Positions 54,167 through 64,000 of a stretch of DNA of 64,000 bases are shown here, piece after piece. A program made the position numbers and the translations under genes. A model generated the notes under the pieces. The model was not told the DNA's origin. It did not search any database and saw only the letters and a list, made by a program, of their open reading frames with translations. Source of the DNA: Coniochaeta sp. PMI_546 (taxonomy: Eukaryota > Ascomycota > Sordariomycetes > Coniochaetales > Coniochaetaceae). Numbering within the stretch: position 1 is the stretch's first letter; each line of letters opens with the position of its first letter. The DNA lies in NCBI GenBank assembly GCA_021432605.1, contig MU271150.1, forward strand, positions 1 to 64,000. Direction: 5' to 3'.

Positions 54167-54730
54167 GCTGCGGGGTTCTGGTGAGCAGTAGGCCGTGTGT
54201 GGTTGTAGTTGTGGTGACGGTTATGGTCAGGTTCGGACGAGGGATGACGATATGACGGTCTGCACCGGTACCTACCTCTACACGTTGACCCATGCATCAG
54301 AGGTGGGATGGAGCTTGGGCCACATGTGCCTGCATAGTGCCCCAAGGTACCCTGAAACCCGCTCTGAGTGGGTGGGGAATGTCGAGCATTGTAACCAATC
54401 AAGTCTGCAACCTTATCGTTAAGGCCAGGGATGAGACGTGGCCGATAAGGCATGTGAAGTGGAAGTTGCGAACCAGGCAACCCGTGTGCAGCAAGGGAAG
54501 GAACGACGGCTGCCCTCAACGACTCCAACACTTCCACTTGGCCGGTTTGGATCCTCTGCGCTAACATTGACATACTCGACATTGCGCTTCATTACTGCTG
54601 TGCGGTCAGAGTACTCTCTCGCACTACTCTGGTGGATACTTACCTGCACGTACGAAAGTCGAAACTCGGAAGGTCTTCACACGGTTGACAGGGACTTGCC
54701 AGCGTTCCCTTCGGTTACGCCCTGCCCAGC
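54167..54730. other. Divergent CDC43/ILM1 promoter region
   Basis: 564 bp, no gene seen. Contains GT-rich runs near 54186-54226 and no clear TATA box. Confidence 0.45.
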
Positions 54731-55409
54731 ATGGCTCTCATATCAGTCAAGACGATCCTCACCTCGCTCGCCTTCTTTCACATCACCTTGGCCTTCTTCT
54801 TCATCACCAACCCGACCACAATAGCAGACCAGGCTCTAGTTTTTGTTGTGGGCGAGGCCATGGGCATGGTAAGCCAAGACCCTCCAGCATCACCCTCTTG
54901 CGACTTCATCGGGAACACAGCTAACGTGCTCTCCCGTCTTCGTCCAGCCTCATGCGCGCGCTTTCGAGACACAGTCACCCGCGCTCGCCTTCCTTGGCGT
55001 CGTTCTGGCCTTTATGGGTATCTCTGACCTCGTCACTTTGAGCCTGCCAGAAGAGATCGGTCTACTCCACTACTGGAGTGCTCAAGCACCGTTGCGTCTC
55101 GCACTCTCCATGGGGACCCTGTTCTACACTTTCTTCACCAGCGCCGCTTCTCCATACTACCAGAACCCGGCCGCGGGCGGCATCACTGGCAGCTCCTCGA
55201 GACTGGCACACCCCTCGGCTCATGTCCATGTGCCCGGATACAAACCCTCGGGCTGGGGCGGTGACATGCTGAAGAACAGAGTGTTCTTCTCCTTCATGTT
55301 CATCGAGATGATCAGCTGGTTTTGGGTCTGGGTAACCCTGAAGGAGGAGATGCGCGAAATTGTCGTTCGGAAGTCTGCGAGGAGGAGAAGCAGTCAGGGC
55401 ATGTACTAA
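54731..55409 (+). CDS. ilm1: ILM1 family protein (increased loss of mitochondrial DNA), 2 exons
   Basis: Small membrane protein of the Ilm1 family; in yeast, loss affects mitochondrial DNA maintenance and the protein is reported in the ER, with unknown mechanism. Exons 54731-54868 and 54948-55409 give 199 residues; the 79-bp intron has donor GTAAGC and branch site GCTAAC. The N-terminal helix (ILTSLAFFHITLAFFFI) is followed by NPTTIADQALVFVVGEAMGM, then PHARAFETQSPALAFLG across the junction, a hallmark block. Two to three further helices follow, the last being FFSFMFIEMISWFWVWVTL. The basic C-terminal tail has arginine-rich residues. Start at the first ATG. Confidence 0.88.
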
Positions 55410-55753
55410 CGATCCGACGCTGTGATTTCCTCACGACTACTTTCTTTGTCGCTCACATGGCTCCTTCTTACTTTCATCTATGTGTCTGATCACGATGGCA
55501 CTGCTCCTCGCCGTACTGTCGTATGAAGTGAGACTCGTTTGGTTGCACACAGCGCTGGTCGCGGCATTCTATTGCAAGCATTATAACAGGAACGTTTGCA
55601 AAAGGTAGCACTGGATGGGCGTCGCAAATGGCATGAATCGGTGGGAAACGGGAGTTTACAAAAGACGGAAAGGACGGGAGCGGATATACCCCTTTTTGTA
55701 ATCTACCGTGCATGAGGTTGGCCTAATGTACGGAAGCCCTTTTGGGCATATGA
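55410..55753. other. Convergent ILM1/NAA25 3' interval
   Basis: No gene seen; should hold both terminators. Confidence 0.5.
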
Positions 55754-58700
55754 TCACTCCATCTTCACATTCGACCAACCCTTCACATTGTCAATCCAGC
55801 TCTCCAACACCCGTCCCGCCCACTCCTCGGCACCGGACCGTCCACCGCTCACGGCTGCGACCGCACGGGCAACCGCATCTTCCTGCTCTTGCTCCTCGGT
55901 GCCAAACGTCCATCCAAGAAGCCGGTCCAGCCAACCACCTTCAGCAAGCCGCTCCTTCAACAGCCGGATTCTTCCCTTGACGTCTACTAGGGCCTTCGAA
56001 GCGATGCCATCTAGAGCCTTCACCTCGACCAGGATATCTTTGTGGCATCCAGACCCGCCTGATCGGTCCCTCGCCACCTCTCGTTCGTGCCATGCCAGCA
56101 GGAAGGCAGCGCTGTGTCGCGTTGCGAGCGCGGCGTCACGAACAGCCGATAGAGTGTGCATGTTCGTCAGAGAGGCGAATATGTCCGTCTGGCTGGATCC
56201 AGCAGGAGGTCCAGAGAGTAGTGCCGTCCTGAGCGTTGCCAGAGTTGTCTTCAAGGCCGAAGCTGAGGTCGTGACGGTAGTTGGAAGTGGCTCTGATGAC
56301 GACGACCGTGGCAGGGAGAGGCCCGCACTTAGGAGCCCCGACAGGAGGACCGTGGTTGTATAGAGCGAGTGCTCGGCGGATGTAAGGTGTGCTGCTGTAT
56401 CCTTTTTGTGCAGAATGGTCGTTGATGAGTTGTGAATGCGGTCTAGCATTTCGACATTATACGCATGCTCTTTCAATGCGATATCCTGCAGCTTGGAGGC
56501 CTTGTAATCCTTCGGTGGTTTGTACGTTACTACATCCAGAAGTCTCTCGGTGAGAAGGGCTAGGTGTGAGCGTGCGGACTGCTGGTGGTTAGTCCAACCC
56601 CATTAGAAAGGATGAGTAGCGCAGGACGGCTTACAGAGAGAGCTGGGCCGAGCCGAATGAGATCTTGGATTGGTGGGGAATGTTTGCTCTCTAGGTTAGC
56701 GAATGATCCATAATCTGTCGCGTTTACCAGTTCCGTGTCATCGGCTATTTTGACTTGAGAGCTCTAGTCAGTCATCATGCCAGGGGTTGCTTTGTCTCGA
56801 CATATATACGTACCAACCAGGGTATCTTCGTCGACGTCAAGATTCAGTCTTCCTCCGAGTGCCCTCGAAGCATGTCTCTCCTCAACTACTGTCATTACCA
56901 AGGTACAGCTCCTTCTGAGTCGGTTGTCATACTCGGCCATGTCAAGAATACTGGTATAACTGCCAGACGAGAACGCATCCCATACACGAATAGGGCACGG
57001 GTCCCTCAGCGTGGCCGTGTAGTACGAGCGTAGTGGCTCCATAAGCGGCCGGCTACCTTGAAACAGTCCTGGTGACACTGTTGATATCCTATCAAAGAAT
57101 AAGGGACTAAGCGCATCTTGGATGGTTCGCTTTACATCCAGTGGCGTCCACAGTCGGTAGGCGTAGGAAGTACATCCCAGCAAGATATAGAGCTGAATCA
57201 AGAGAAGCCGCAAACCGGTGTCATCTGGTGTTTCTCGGAGTTGAGTATCCAGTACGAGAACGGCTTGCAAGAAATACGACGAACGAATATCCCGCAGGGC
57301 CGGTTGCGAGAGATCTGAGGTTCGCATATGTAAACCGGAGAGCTTCAGAAGACAGAGACCGATGAGCATCGACAGGTCAAGTCGAGGGTCCTTATCTAGG
57401 TCCGGAATAGCTTTCACGTGCTTTGGCTCCGCACTGATCTTCTGGTGTGTAGCGACTGCCGACAAAATGATGCTCTTGAGACATTCCTCGCAAGGTGAAG
57501 ATCCCGGATTCGAGCAGAACCGGCAGCGATAGGGAAGGACTTGGTGTTGACCGTCAAGAACTGACGGTACTTCGGAGAGTGTTTGCGGGCAGGTTGTCAA
57601 CAGATACCGAAACTTCAACTCCAAGATCGTTAACAAAATTCCTTTGAGCATTTCGGACTGCTGCGAGAGAGAGGGTTAGCATTTTACACACGTGTGGAAA
57701 GCGGACTCGCTGAAGCACCAACATCACCAGCCAACTTCGGGATCATGTCCTCGATGAAGTACTTAGCCTCCTCAAAACTGAGCTCAGTCACATATCCCCT
57801 CAGGTCATCAAATGCCGAAAGTCTGTCGAAGTTTTTATCCAAGTACAGACAGATGTGGGTTAGACGCGGTGTCAGCCGGTCAGAACCAGCACTACCCGTG
57901 AGGAGTGCCTTCGGGATGCGGAAGCTTGTTTCCAGCAGCGCTAGAGCAATGTTCCTCTTGTACATTTGAGCAACCTTGGATTTTGTCGCAGCAAACGACT
58001 GCAGGATTTTCTGGACCTCCTCGAATGCCCTATCATACCCTTACGTCAGTACGAAGCTGCGGGACATCTGGCCGGAGATCAACGTACCCCTGAGAGTCAG
58101 GCTTTTTGCTGGCAGCGGCAATGAATGTCTTCCATACTCGCCAATCTGCGGCGAGATACGACGGCGAGCCATCTTCATCTTTACGATTCAGAGCCTGGCG
58201 ACAGGAGTCATATGCCTCATCCCACTTGTGTTGAGACTCGAAGACATCGAGCGCCTGGAGGAAGAGAAGTTTCTTGCCCTGGTCGAACTGCTTCATTGCC
58301 CCTAGTTCAGGGTGCAATAGCTGCTTCAAGAGATCATCTTTGCTTCCGTGTGTTGCGAGGACACGATAATATAGGTAAATCTCCTCTTCGGTTCTCAGAC
58401 CTCGAGCAGTCAGGTCGTCAGATTTGGTCTAACACGTCTATCAGCGATATGGAGCAGATTACTTTACGAGTACCCTGTGTGCATACCTTTGCTGTTGTCT
58501 CAGCGGCTCGCTCGAGCTGTTTGAGCGCGAGAAGACTATATAGCTTCTGCTTCCCCTCAGGGCACTGAGGGCTTATCTGTCTTCGTCAGCTCTATGCCCA
58601 TGGGCTAGCTGGTCGAAGGGGTCGTACGGAAAGGAGAAAGGTCAGAGTGATGCTCCAGAACATGAAGCGACGGTCATTGCTGTTTGCTGATGATTTGTCC

Positions 58701-59272
58701 AGTATTGCCGCAATCTGGTCAAGCGCGTCAGTTTTGCCTAGGTCAACATGATACAGGAAGCGAGATATAGCAAACGCACCTGCTGGGCATTGACGAGGTC
58801 CCAGTGGAGCACACACGTCTGAAGGCAGGAGACGCTGGCTGGACTTTTTGGGTTGGCTTTGACCCAACGTAGCCTTAAGGCACCAAAGGTCTCCGAAAAG
58901 TCGACATCACCCATGATATCGGTGCAAGCCCACTCATAGAGCTCGATGATATCCAGGTCTTTGACGACGGTGCCCTTGCGCACCAGGTCATCTACCACAA
59001 ACAAGACTGCATACTTGTCCGCGGGAGCATCCAGCTGGGACTCTGCGCAGAGCTTGATAGCCTGCCATAACCACACCCCAGTCAGTGATACTGCAATTAC
59101 ATCGCTGGACCCGAAAGGGGGGACCAACATCATAGTAGGGGTCCTTCAGGGACTTGGCACGTTTGTCTGCCAAACGAACAGCTGATTGCCAGTTGCCATC
59201 GCTGAAGGCGGTCTGGAGCTGGACATCTACCGAATTCTTCAGAGCCGGACGGTAATGCCTGGAATATAACAT
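55754..59272 (-). CDS. naa25: NatB acetyltransferase auxiliary subunit (NAA25/MDM20), 9 exons
   Basis: Non-catalytic, ribosome-anchoring subunit of the NatB N-terminal acetyltransferase, partner of NAA20. Exons: 59272-59129, 59061-58780, 58714-58628, 58576-58487, 58428-58088, 58029-57723, 57660-56818, 56763-56635, 56581-55754, totalling 1016 residues, the usual size. The N-terminus LYSRHYRPALKNSVDVQLQ, the TPR-like helical array (WQSAVRLADKRAKSLKDPYY; HKWDEAYDSCRQAL) and the RYCRFC-like segment (LPYRCRFCSNPGSSPCEEC) fit the family, and the C-terminal helices complete it. All junctions keep frame. Three introns (1, 6 and 7) appear to use donor GTTGGT, each after a codon boundary. A competing 29-nt intron 6 was rejected as too short. 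Exon 7 (843 nt) is the largest internal exon. Confidence 0.86.
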
Positions 59273-60082
59273 TGTTGGCAAATCAACTCGACGTCTGTGT
59301 CATGAAAGTCAACCCAGTATCCATGGATTGTGACTAGAAAACACTGGGCACATTCGGTGTGGGGTGGTGGGGTCTCCCAGTAGTGAGGATTTATTTGTAT
59401 TGGAATATCCGAAATAGCGAGCATTCACCAGAAATGGGGTGCAAGAGAATAAACGAGTGATGAAATATATTTTATTATTTCATAGCTGCCAATGTACTGA
59501 CACTCAAGGCCTGCCCAATCTGGCAGTAATGATCAGGAAGAAACCATTGGGTCTCACTACCAGATTGGATCATGTTGGGCATGTGGTCCGTGTGTCCGAC
59601 ACTCACCTAGGTGAACCAAGGTGAACCGTATCATCGGTACGTTCCAAGACACATCACCATAATGACCGCATATGGAGCGCAATTTGTGCCAATACCGCAA
59701 TACACAGTCCCCTCTAGCTCTCCCAGCCCCAGAACCCGGGTGGAATATCAACATTTCCACGGTCCTGGGCTTGAGTCGTGTTTTTTGCGGAGTGTATGTT
59801 CTAGTGACAGCGCACCGACCTGCATCTCCGCTAGAAGCTAAACCACCGTACAGTATTATGTGTTGCATCAGCGCTGGGACTCGGGTGTCCCTTTCCGCTG
59901 CTGTCATGGGTTTCACCTCCTGTTGCGCTCGCTGCTGGGTCGATAGGGAACTGGAACGGGGGTTCGGACGGCGGCAGCTAGAAGAATTTTCCTTCCTTCC
60001 TGCGCTCAAGCCTGCGCTTTTCGATCTGATACGGGAGTCAGGCGGTAAGTTCGGTAGTTAAGAGGCACTTGGTACTGGTCAC
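59273..60082. other. Upstream region of NAA25, no gene seen
   Basis: Open frame 59672-60061 (plus) has no similarity I recognise and overlaps the NAA25 promoter and the COX23 3' end. Probably non-coding. Confidence 0.45.
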
Positions 60083-60430
60083 TCATACCCATTCCTTTTT
60101 ACAGTCTCTATATGCTCTATAGAAATCAGCATTGACAGTCGAGGCAGGAGGTTTCGCAATAACAAGCAAGAAACACACAGGGTGGCTTACTGAAAGTAGT
60201 CTGTACATAGCTTTCTGTCTCCTCCGTTCCTGTTTAAGCACCGGATGCTTCGTTCGGCAGCTTCCTGACACGGGTCGAGCCACTCGCTCCTGTGTTTGCT
60301 GCGCAAGGGAGGCGAGGTGTCAGCAAAGTGTCTGGCATAGGAATGCTGTCTTCTGGTAGCAATACCTCTCAAACTTGGCTTTGGTCTCCGCACTCCATGG
60401 GCCTTTATCGCCATCTCCTGCGGTAGCCAT
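60083..60430 (-). CDS. cox23: Mitochondrial twin CX9C protein COX23, 3 exons
   Basis: Small intermembrane-space protein needed for cytochrome c oxidase assembly and copper supply, imported through the Mia40 disulfide relay. Exons 60430-60366, 60298-60191 and 60116-60083 give 68 residues. The gene is easily missed because each exon is short. The twin CX9C pairs are complete: Cys32-Cys42 (C-QEAAERSIR-C) and Cys53-Cys63 (C-TDYFQAYRD-C); the second pair is split by intron 2. Family landmarks are DPCQEAAERSIRCLNRNGGD and DYFQAYRDCKKEW. Introns have donors GTATTG and GTAAGC and acceptors GCAG and ATAG. Start ATG at 60430; the protein stops directly after KKEWV, slightly shorter than many relatives that have a basic tail. 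A CHCHD7/CMC-type protein is the alternative name for the same fold. Confidence 0.86.
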
Positions 60431-63400
60431 TGCGATGACAAAAGTTGAGATTGCAGTCAACACTGGGGAAAGAAGCCGCGGCTGAAGACGGAATGTCACG
60501 GCCAAAGTCCCTTTCTGATGGCTGCTATGTGCACGGGCCACCTGTTCCTGGTTCCTGGCCTCCTGGTCTCCTGGTCTCCTGGCCCCACCAATAGCGTCAT
60601 GTCGTTACCGGATGGAACAAAGTACAGAACGCCTGTACACACAAGTGAACAACTTCAGGGTCCATGGAGAGCATTGGTTATTCGCGCGGCGAGCAATGAT
60701 TTAGTTCTCATGAATGTTCTAGGGGTGACTCCGGGTGGGCTTCGCGGTCTGTCCTAGATATACATATGTTCTTATTTCAGAGCCTCGACCTGAGAGTTTT
60801 TGCCTCTTGGATACTCTTTTACTGTGGTATACCTCGACCTATTGCCAGTCTCAGCGCACTTTACCTTGCTTCCATTCCTTCTGACACATGATCTGGTGAA
60901 CTAGACCCAGTCGAATATCTTCTTTTCTTTAACCAGAGGACAAGGCCAGATCAGTTCCTAGCGCCAGCTGCTGACATTTTAAACTTCAACAAGATCTGTA
61001 CCTAGCGTGTCAAGTCATTCGCTCCACCATCCCAAGAGGGCACCCATCGGTTCCTAACAACCGCACGATACGGGAAGAGTATTGGTGTTCGCCGGCAGGC
61101 ACAACCCATACACTTTTGGCGTCTCCTCATCCTGAACTTGGATGGGCCTGGCTAGCCAGAAGACCGGTGACCAAAACATTCATGTCGGCGCCCGCTCTTA
61201 GAATCATTAGCTATGCTCAGACTGAATCCTCAAGTGTGTATTGGGTACACAGTTGCTGATGATACCGGTGTGTTCTCCGGTTGTGCCGATACTGTGCTGT
61301 CGTAATGGTCAGTTTGCTTGTGCTTCATCTCTCGCAAAGCTCTTTCTTGCAAAAAAGAATCCATTCCTTTGATATATACATGGCGACACGGATGCTGGTG
61401 TGTGAGAGTTCATTCATACCTGGAGATTCGTGTATAACTCATGAGTTTCATCGAGTGTCCCGCCAAAATGCTCAGAAGGAATGGCACACGCTCTTATGCC
61501 TCTGCATATCCATCTTCGTCATCCGTGTTTGTATTTGTCGTTGGGGTTGTACTCGCTACTACCGTTATCTCTCTCTTCCACAACCGTGGGCCGCCTCATC
61601 GGTCTCAGTCCCTCCCCGTCCGAAGTCGTAGCGTTGTCGCTCTCTGTTATTTCCAAGCTCTCCTTGTCATTCCGAGGACTTCGTGGTGTCTTTAGGCTTT
61701 GCAACTCCTGGAGGTGCGGACTCTCCGTCCTGCTGACGCAGATTGTCCATCTTCAAGGCACATGGGCATCTCACATTTCATGGAAACCATGTGCCTGAAC
61801 AGCGACATGTACGCGCATCCGGACATTCTTTGACCAACCTCATCCCATTATGTCTCACGGGTATCTCTCTTGAGATATTCGATAGCGATCGGCACTTCCG
61901 TGCTCGCCAATATCCAATCGAATTATGACAGCAGTCAGCTCAAACAACTTATGGTGGTCTTCCGAGCTCCTCGAGTGCCGCAGGCGTTCCATTAGACCCC
62001 TCTGTGGGATCTCGCCGTTGTCAACTTCGTTCAATATTCCGCCTGAAGATATGAGAATTTGGCCGGTATTGCTTTACGAAACGGATGTAGAGAAATGCAT
62101 ATGGCCGTTTGTCCTAGTTTTGAAGACGTCAACATCCCATTGTTCCCGAAAGTCTTCTGGCGTGGTCTGATGGCGGCTCACTCGCATCCGCCACGTGGGT
62201 GTTGTGAAGAATCATCTAGGTGAGAGGCCTCGAGCAAGCTGCCGAGGGTTGATTGGGTTGTCCAGGAAAACAAACTGTCTTAAGGGAGATACGGCTGAGA
62301 CGTCCGAAGCAAATCATGTTTACTAAGAGCCTCGAACTTAGCAGCCTTCTCACTTGGTTCTTCTGGCTACTTCGCCACTACTTCCTGTTTGCTTCCTTCC
62401 TTCTTCACTTTCCGCGTCTCGACTTCAGGTATTGACTGAACTGGATCTTCAGCTTCAGTTTCGTGCGGTTGAGGGTGAACATGCAGCATGTCTTCTGGCA
62501 AACGGACTGCCTCCAAAATATTGCCCCCATGACGAACACAAGCCTTGTTACACTCAACATCGGTATTGCCTTCGAGTTGTTGTACCGAAAGATTGTTGCC
62601 GACGACACTCAATTGGCGCAGGGAAAGGAAACGGTACAGCTGCCCTGCGCGATACGGTAGCTGAATTCTGTCCCATCGTGTCAGCACTTCCTGCTGCAAA
62701 CGTTGTCTATGGCCATGCATATAGACGCGGCGGTACGGTGACAGTAATGGCCTTCCAGAGGCCTTTCTAACAAGAAGTACATATAGTCGGGAAGTCTAAG
62801 TGGTTCAAGGGCAGTAAAGTCTGCTTCAAGCGTTGATCTCTACTGTGCTCTTCGAGTGTCCTGCGCTGGGCAAGTGTGCCTGGTTATGTACATCAGGAAC
62901 ATGTACTCAACCATCGATCTTTGCCGTCAATTGTTCCATCGGGACAGAGCAGGCTGACGATGGTAAACGAGCCTCGATTGCCACGGCTCAGGTATGGCTT
63001 CCTATTGATCTCTGTCTCCCGTCTCTTCTTTTCTGTCCTGTTGCAACCAATTCGCCCAGTACCGCTGCCTTACCTAGTCTTATCTCGGTGTGCAAGAAGG
63101 GAATGGAGAGAACCCTGAATCAAGTCATGAAGCGCTATGACCGGCCCTGGTCGGTCGCTTCCCTGAATCTGTAGAGACAGTGACTTCCGACTAGCCCTAG
63201 ATATAAAGATCGGACTACATTGGCACGCATGGTGTCCTCTGAGCTTCGTAACACCATGAGTCAGGACGGGAAGAACACCACATATGTCCTCGTTCGTTGA
63301 GGTATGTTCGAGAACTTTTGTCCACGTGTAGATGGAGGGTGCCAGCCGTTGACGGGTATCAGGGCCAATGTCCGGCCCGCACACTAGCGGGCAGCTTAAA

Positions 63401-64000
63401 GCAAAAAAGCCCCGGTTTGGAGTCGGCAAGATTAGCGTTCGGATGATTGAACCAATCAAAGGGTGGGATATTGTAGCGCTTATCTGGTTTTGTTCTCGGC
63501 CGATTATTAGAGCATAAATTGGATCGAGCCGGGCCGGACTTCAGCAAACCTCAACAGCTTCCCAACAGGTGCTTGTAGAGGCAAATAAGAAAATTTCCCG
63601 ATGTGTCAACGTCGCAGATGAGGCCAGGGTGCCCAAATTTAGGTACTTTGTTGAAAGAAGTTCTCAAGAGAAAGTTTTCAAGCTATCTCATCGAAAATGC
63701 AGTCCTTTCACTGCGGTAGAGACGAGGCCATACTGTGAGACTGTCTTGGACTCTTGATGCTCTTGCGGGATGTGGGTACTGTCTTACCTCAACCTGGAGC
63801 GCACCGGACCCATTTCTGTGGCGCGCAGAAGCTGAGCTATCGGCGTGTTTCGAAATGATTCAGCAAGTCCAGACCTGGCCCCCTAAAACCCACCCTGGTC
63901 TAAAACTTGCCGCAAGCGATGAGATACATACGTCCACGTAGTGTAATAACGAACGGTCTGCACGACCACGAAGGCTTGCAGCACATGGAGGGACCATCGG
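60431..64000. other. 3.6-kb right-end region without a supported gene
   Basis: Nothing I can call a gene. On the minus strand, 62720-62600 reads a single leucine-rich-repeat-like unit (GQLYRFLSLRQLSVVGNNL) without flanking repeats, perhaps a relic. A CTCCTGGT tandem run sits near 60560-60585. A hydrophobic start-like frame at 61441-61695 (plus) has no family. Genes may continue beyond the window. Confidence 0.45.

Noticed and set aside
57661-57689. 29-nt version of NAA25 intron 6
   Set aside because: Too short for a fungal spliceosomal intron; a 62-nt intron starting at 57722 keeps frame and holds a GCTAAC branch site.

Overview
The window is nuclear DNA of a filamentous ascomycete (Pezizomycotina; the family mix suggests a Sordariomycete-like fungus, which is inference). 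The evidence is split genes with short introns of about 48-96 bp, GT-AG ends and CTAAC/CTGAC-type branch sites, plus fungal-only families: PTH11/CFEM receptors, DUF1996, GH7, GT71 and UNC93-like transporters. I rebuilt the exon structures by hand from splice signals, reading phase and family conservation; no transcript data were available. Eighteen genes look complete, and two degenerate gene copies are visible. One complete gene, COX23, is split into three exons too short to stand out as an open reading frame.

Left part (1 to about 34.5 kb): gene-poor and accessory in character, with long stretches where I see nothing. Contents in order: a decayed Nudix gene (247-679); a secreted CE1 esterase with a GPI-like tail (1422-2942), convergent with a monocarboxylate-type MFS transporter (3197-4558); a decayed gene of unknown family (about 5280-6480); mannitol 2-dehydrogenase (6715-8220); a GT71/MNN1 alpha-mannosyltransferase (10407-11930); a PTH11-like membrane protein (16928-18359); an O-methyltransferase (19641-21043); an UNC93-like transporter (22112-23461); a secreted DUF1996 protein (24307-25693); a GH7 cellulase (26216-27383); a CFEM-domain seven-helix receptor (29206-30856); and an NmrA-like oxidoreductase (32549-33384). 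Together these cover wall and plant-polymer attack, uptake, carbon storage and surface sensing.

Right part (34.6 to about 60.4 kb): dense, conserved housekeeping genes. Contents: secreted M20 peptidase with an apparent GC-AG intron (34636-35952); methylthioribose-1-phosphate isomerase MRI1 (36088-37269); TRAPPII subunit TRS130 (37818-42581); a Nudix hydrolase (44375-45397); a C2-domain protein (45820-47765); a CAMK-type protein kinase (49183-52086); the geranylgeranyltransferase I beta subunit CDC43 (52691-54166); ILM1 (54731-55409); the NatB auxiliary subunit NAA25/MDM20 (55754-59272, nine exons); and the twin CX9C protein COX23 (60083-60430). The last 3.5 kb has no gene I can support.

The most interesting observations are two different seven-helix receptor-type genes bracketing an O-methyltransferase, transporter, DUF1996 and GH7 block; a stop-free 51-nt GC-AG intron in the M20 gene; three apparent GTTGGT splice donors in one gene (NAA25); micro-exons of 29-30 nt; and a perfect inverted repeat overlapping the kinase stop codon. 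I found no strong evidence of an unknown biological system.
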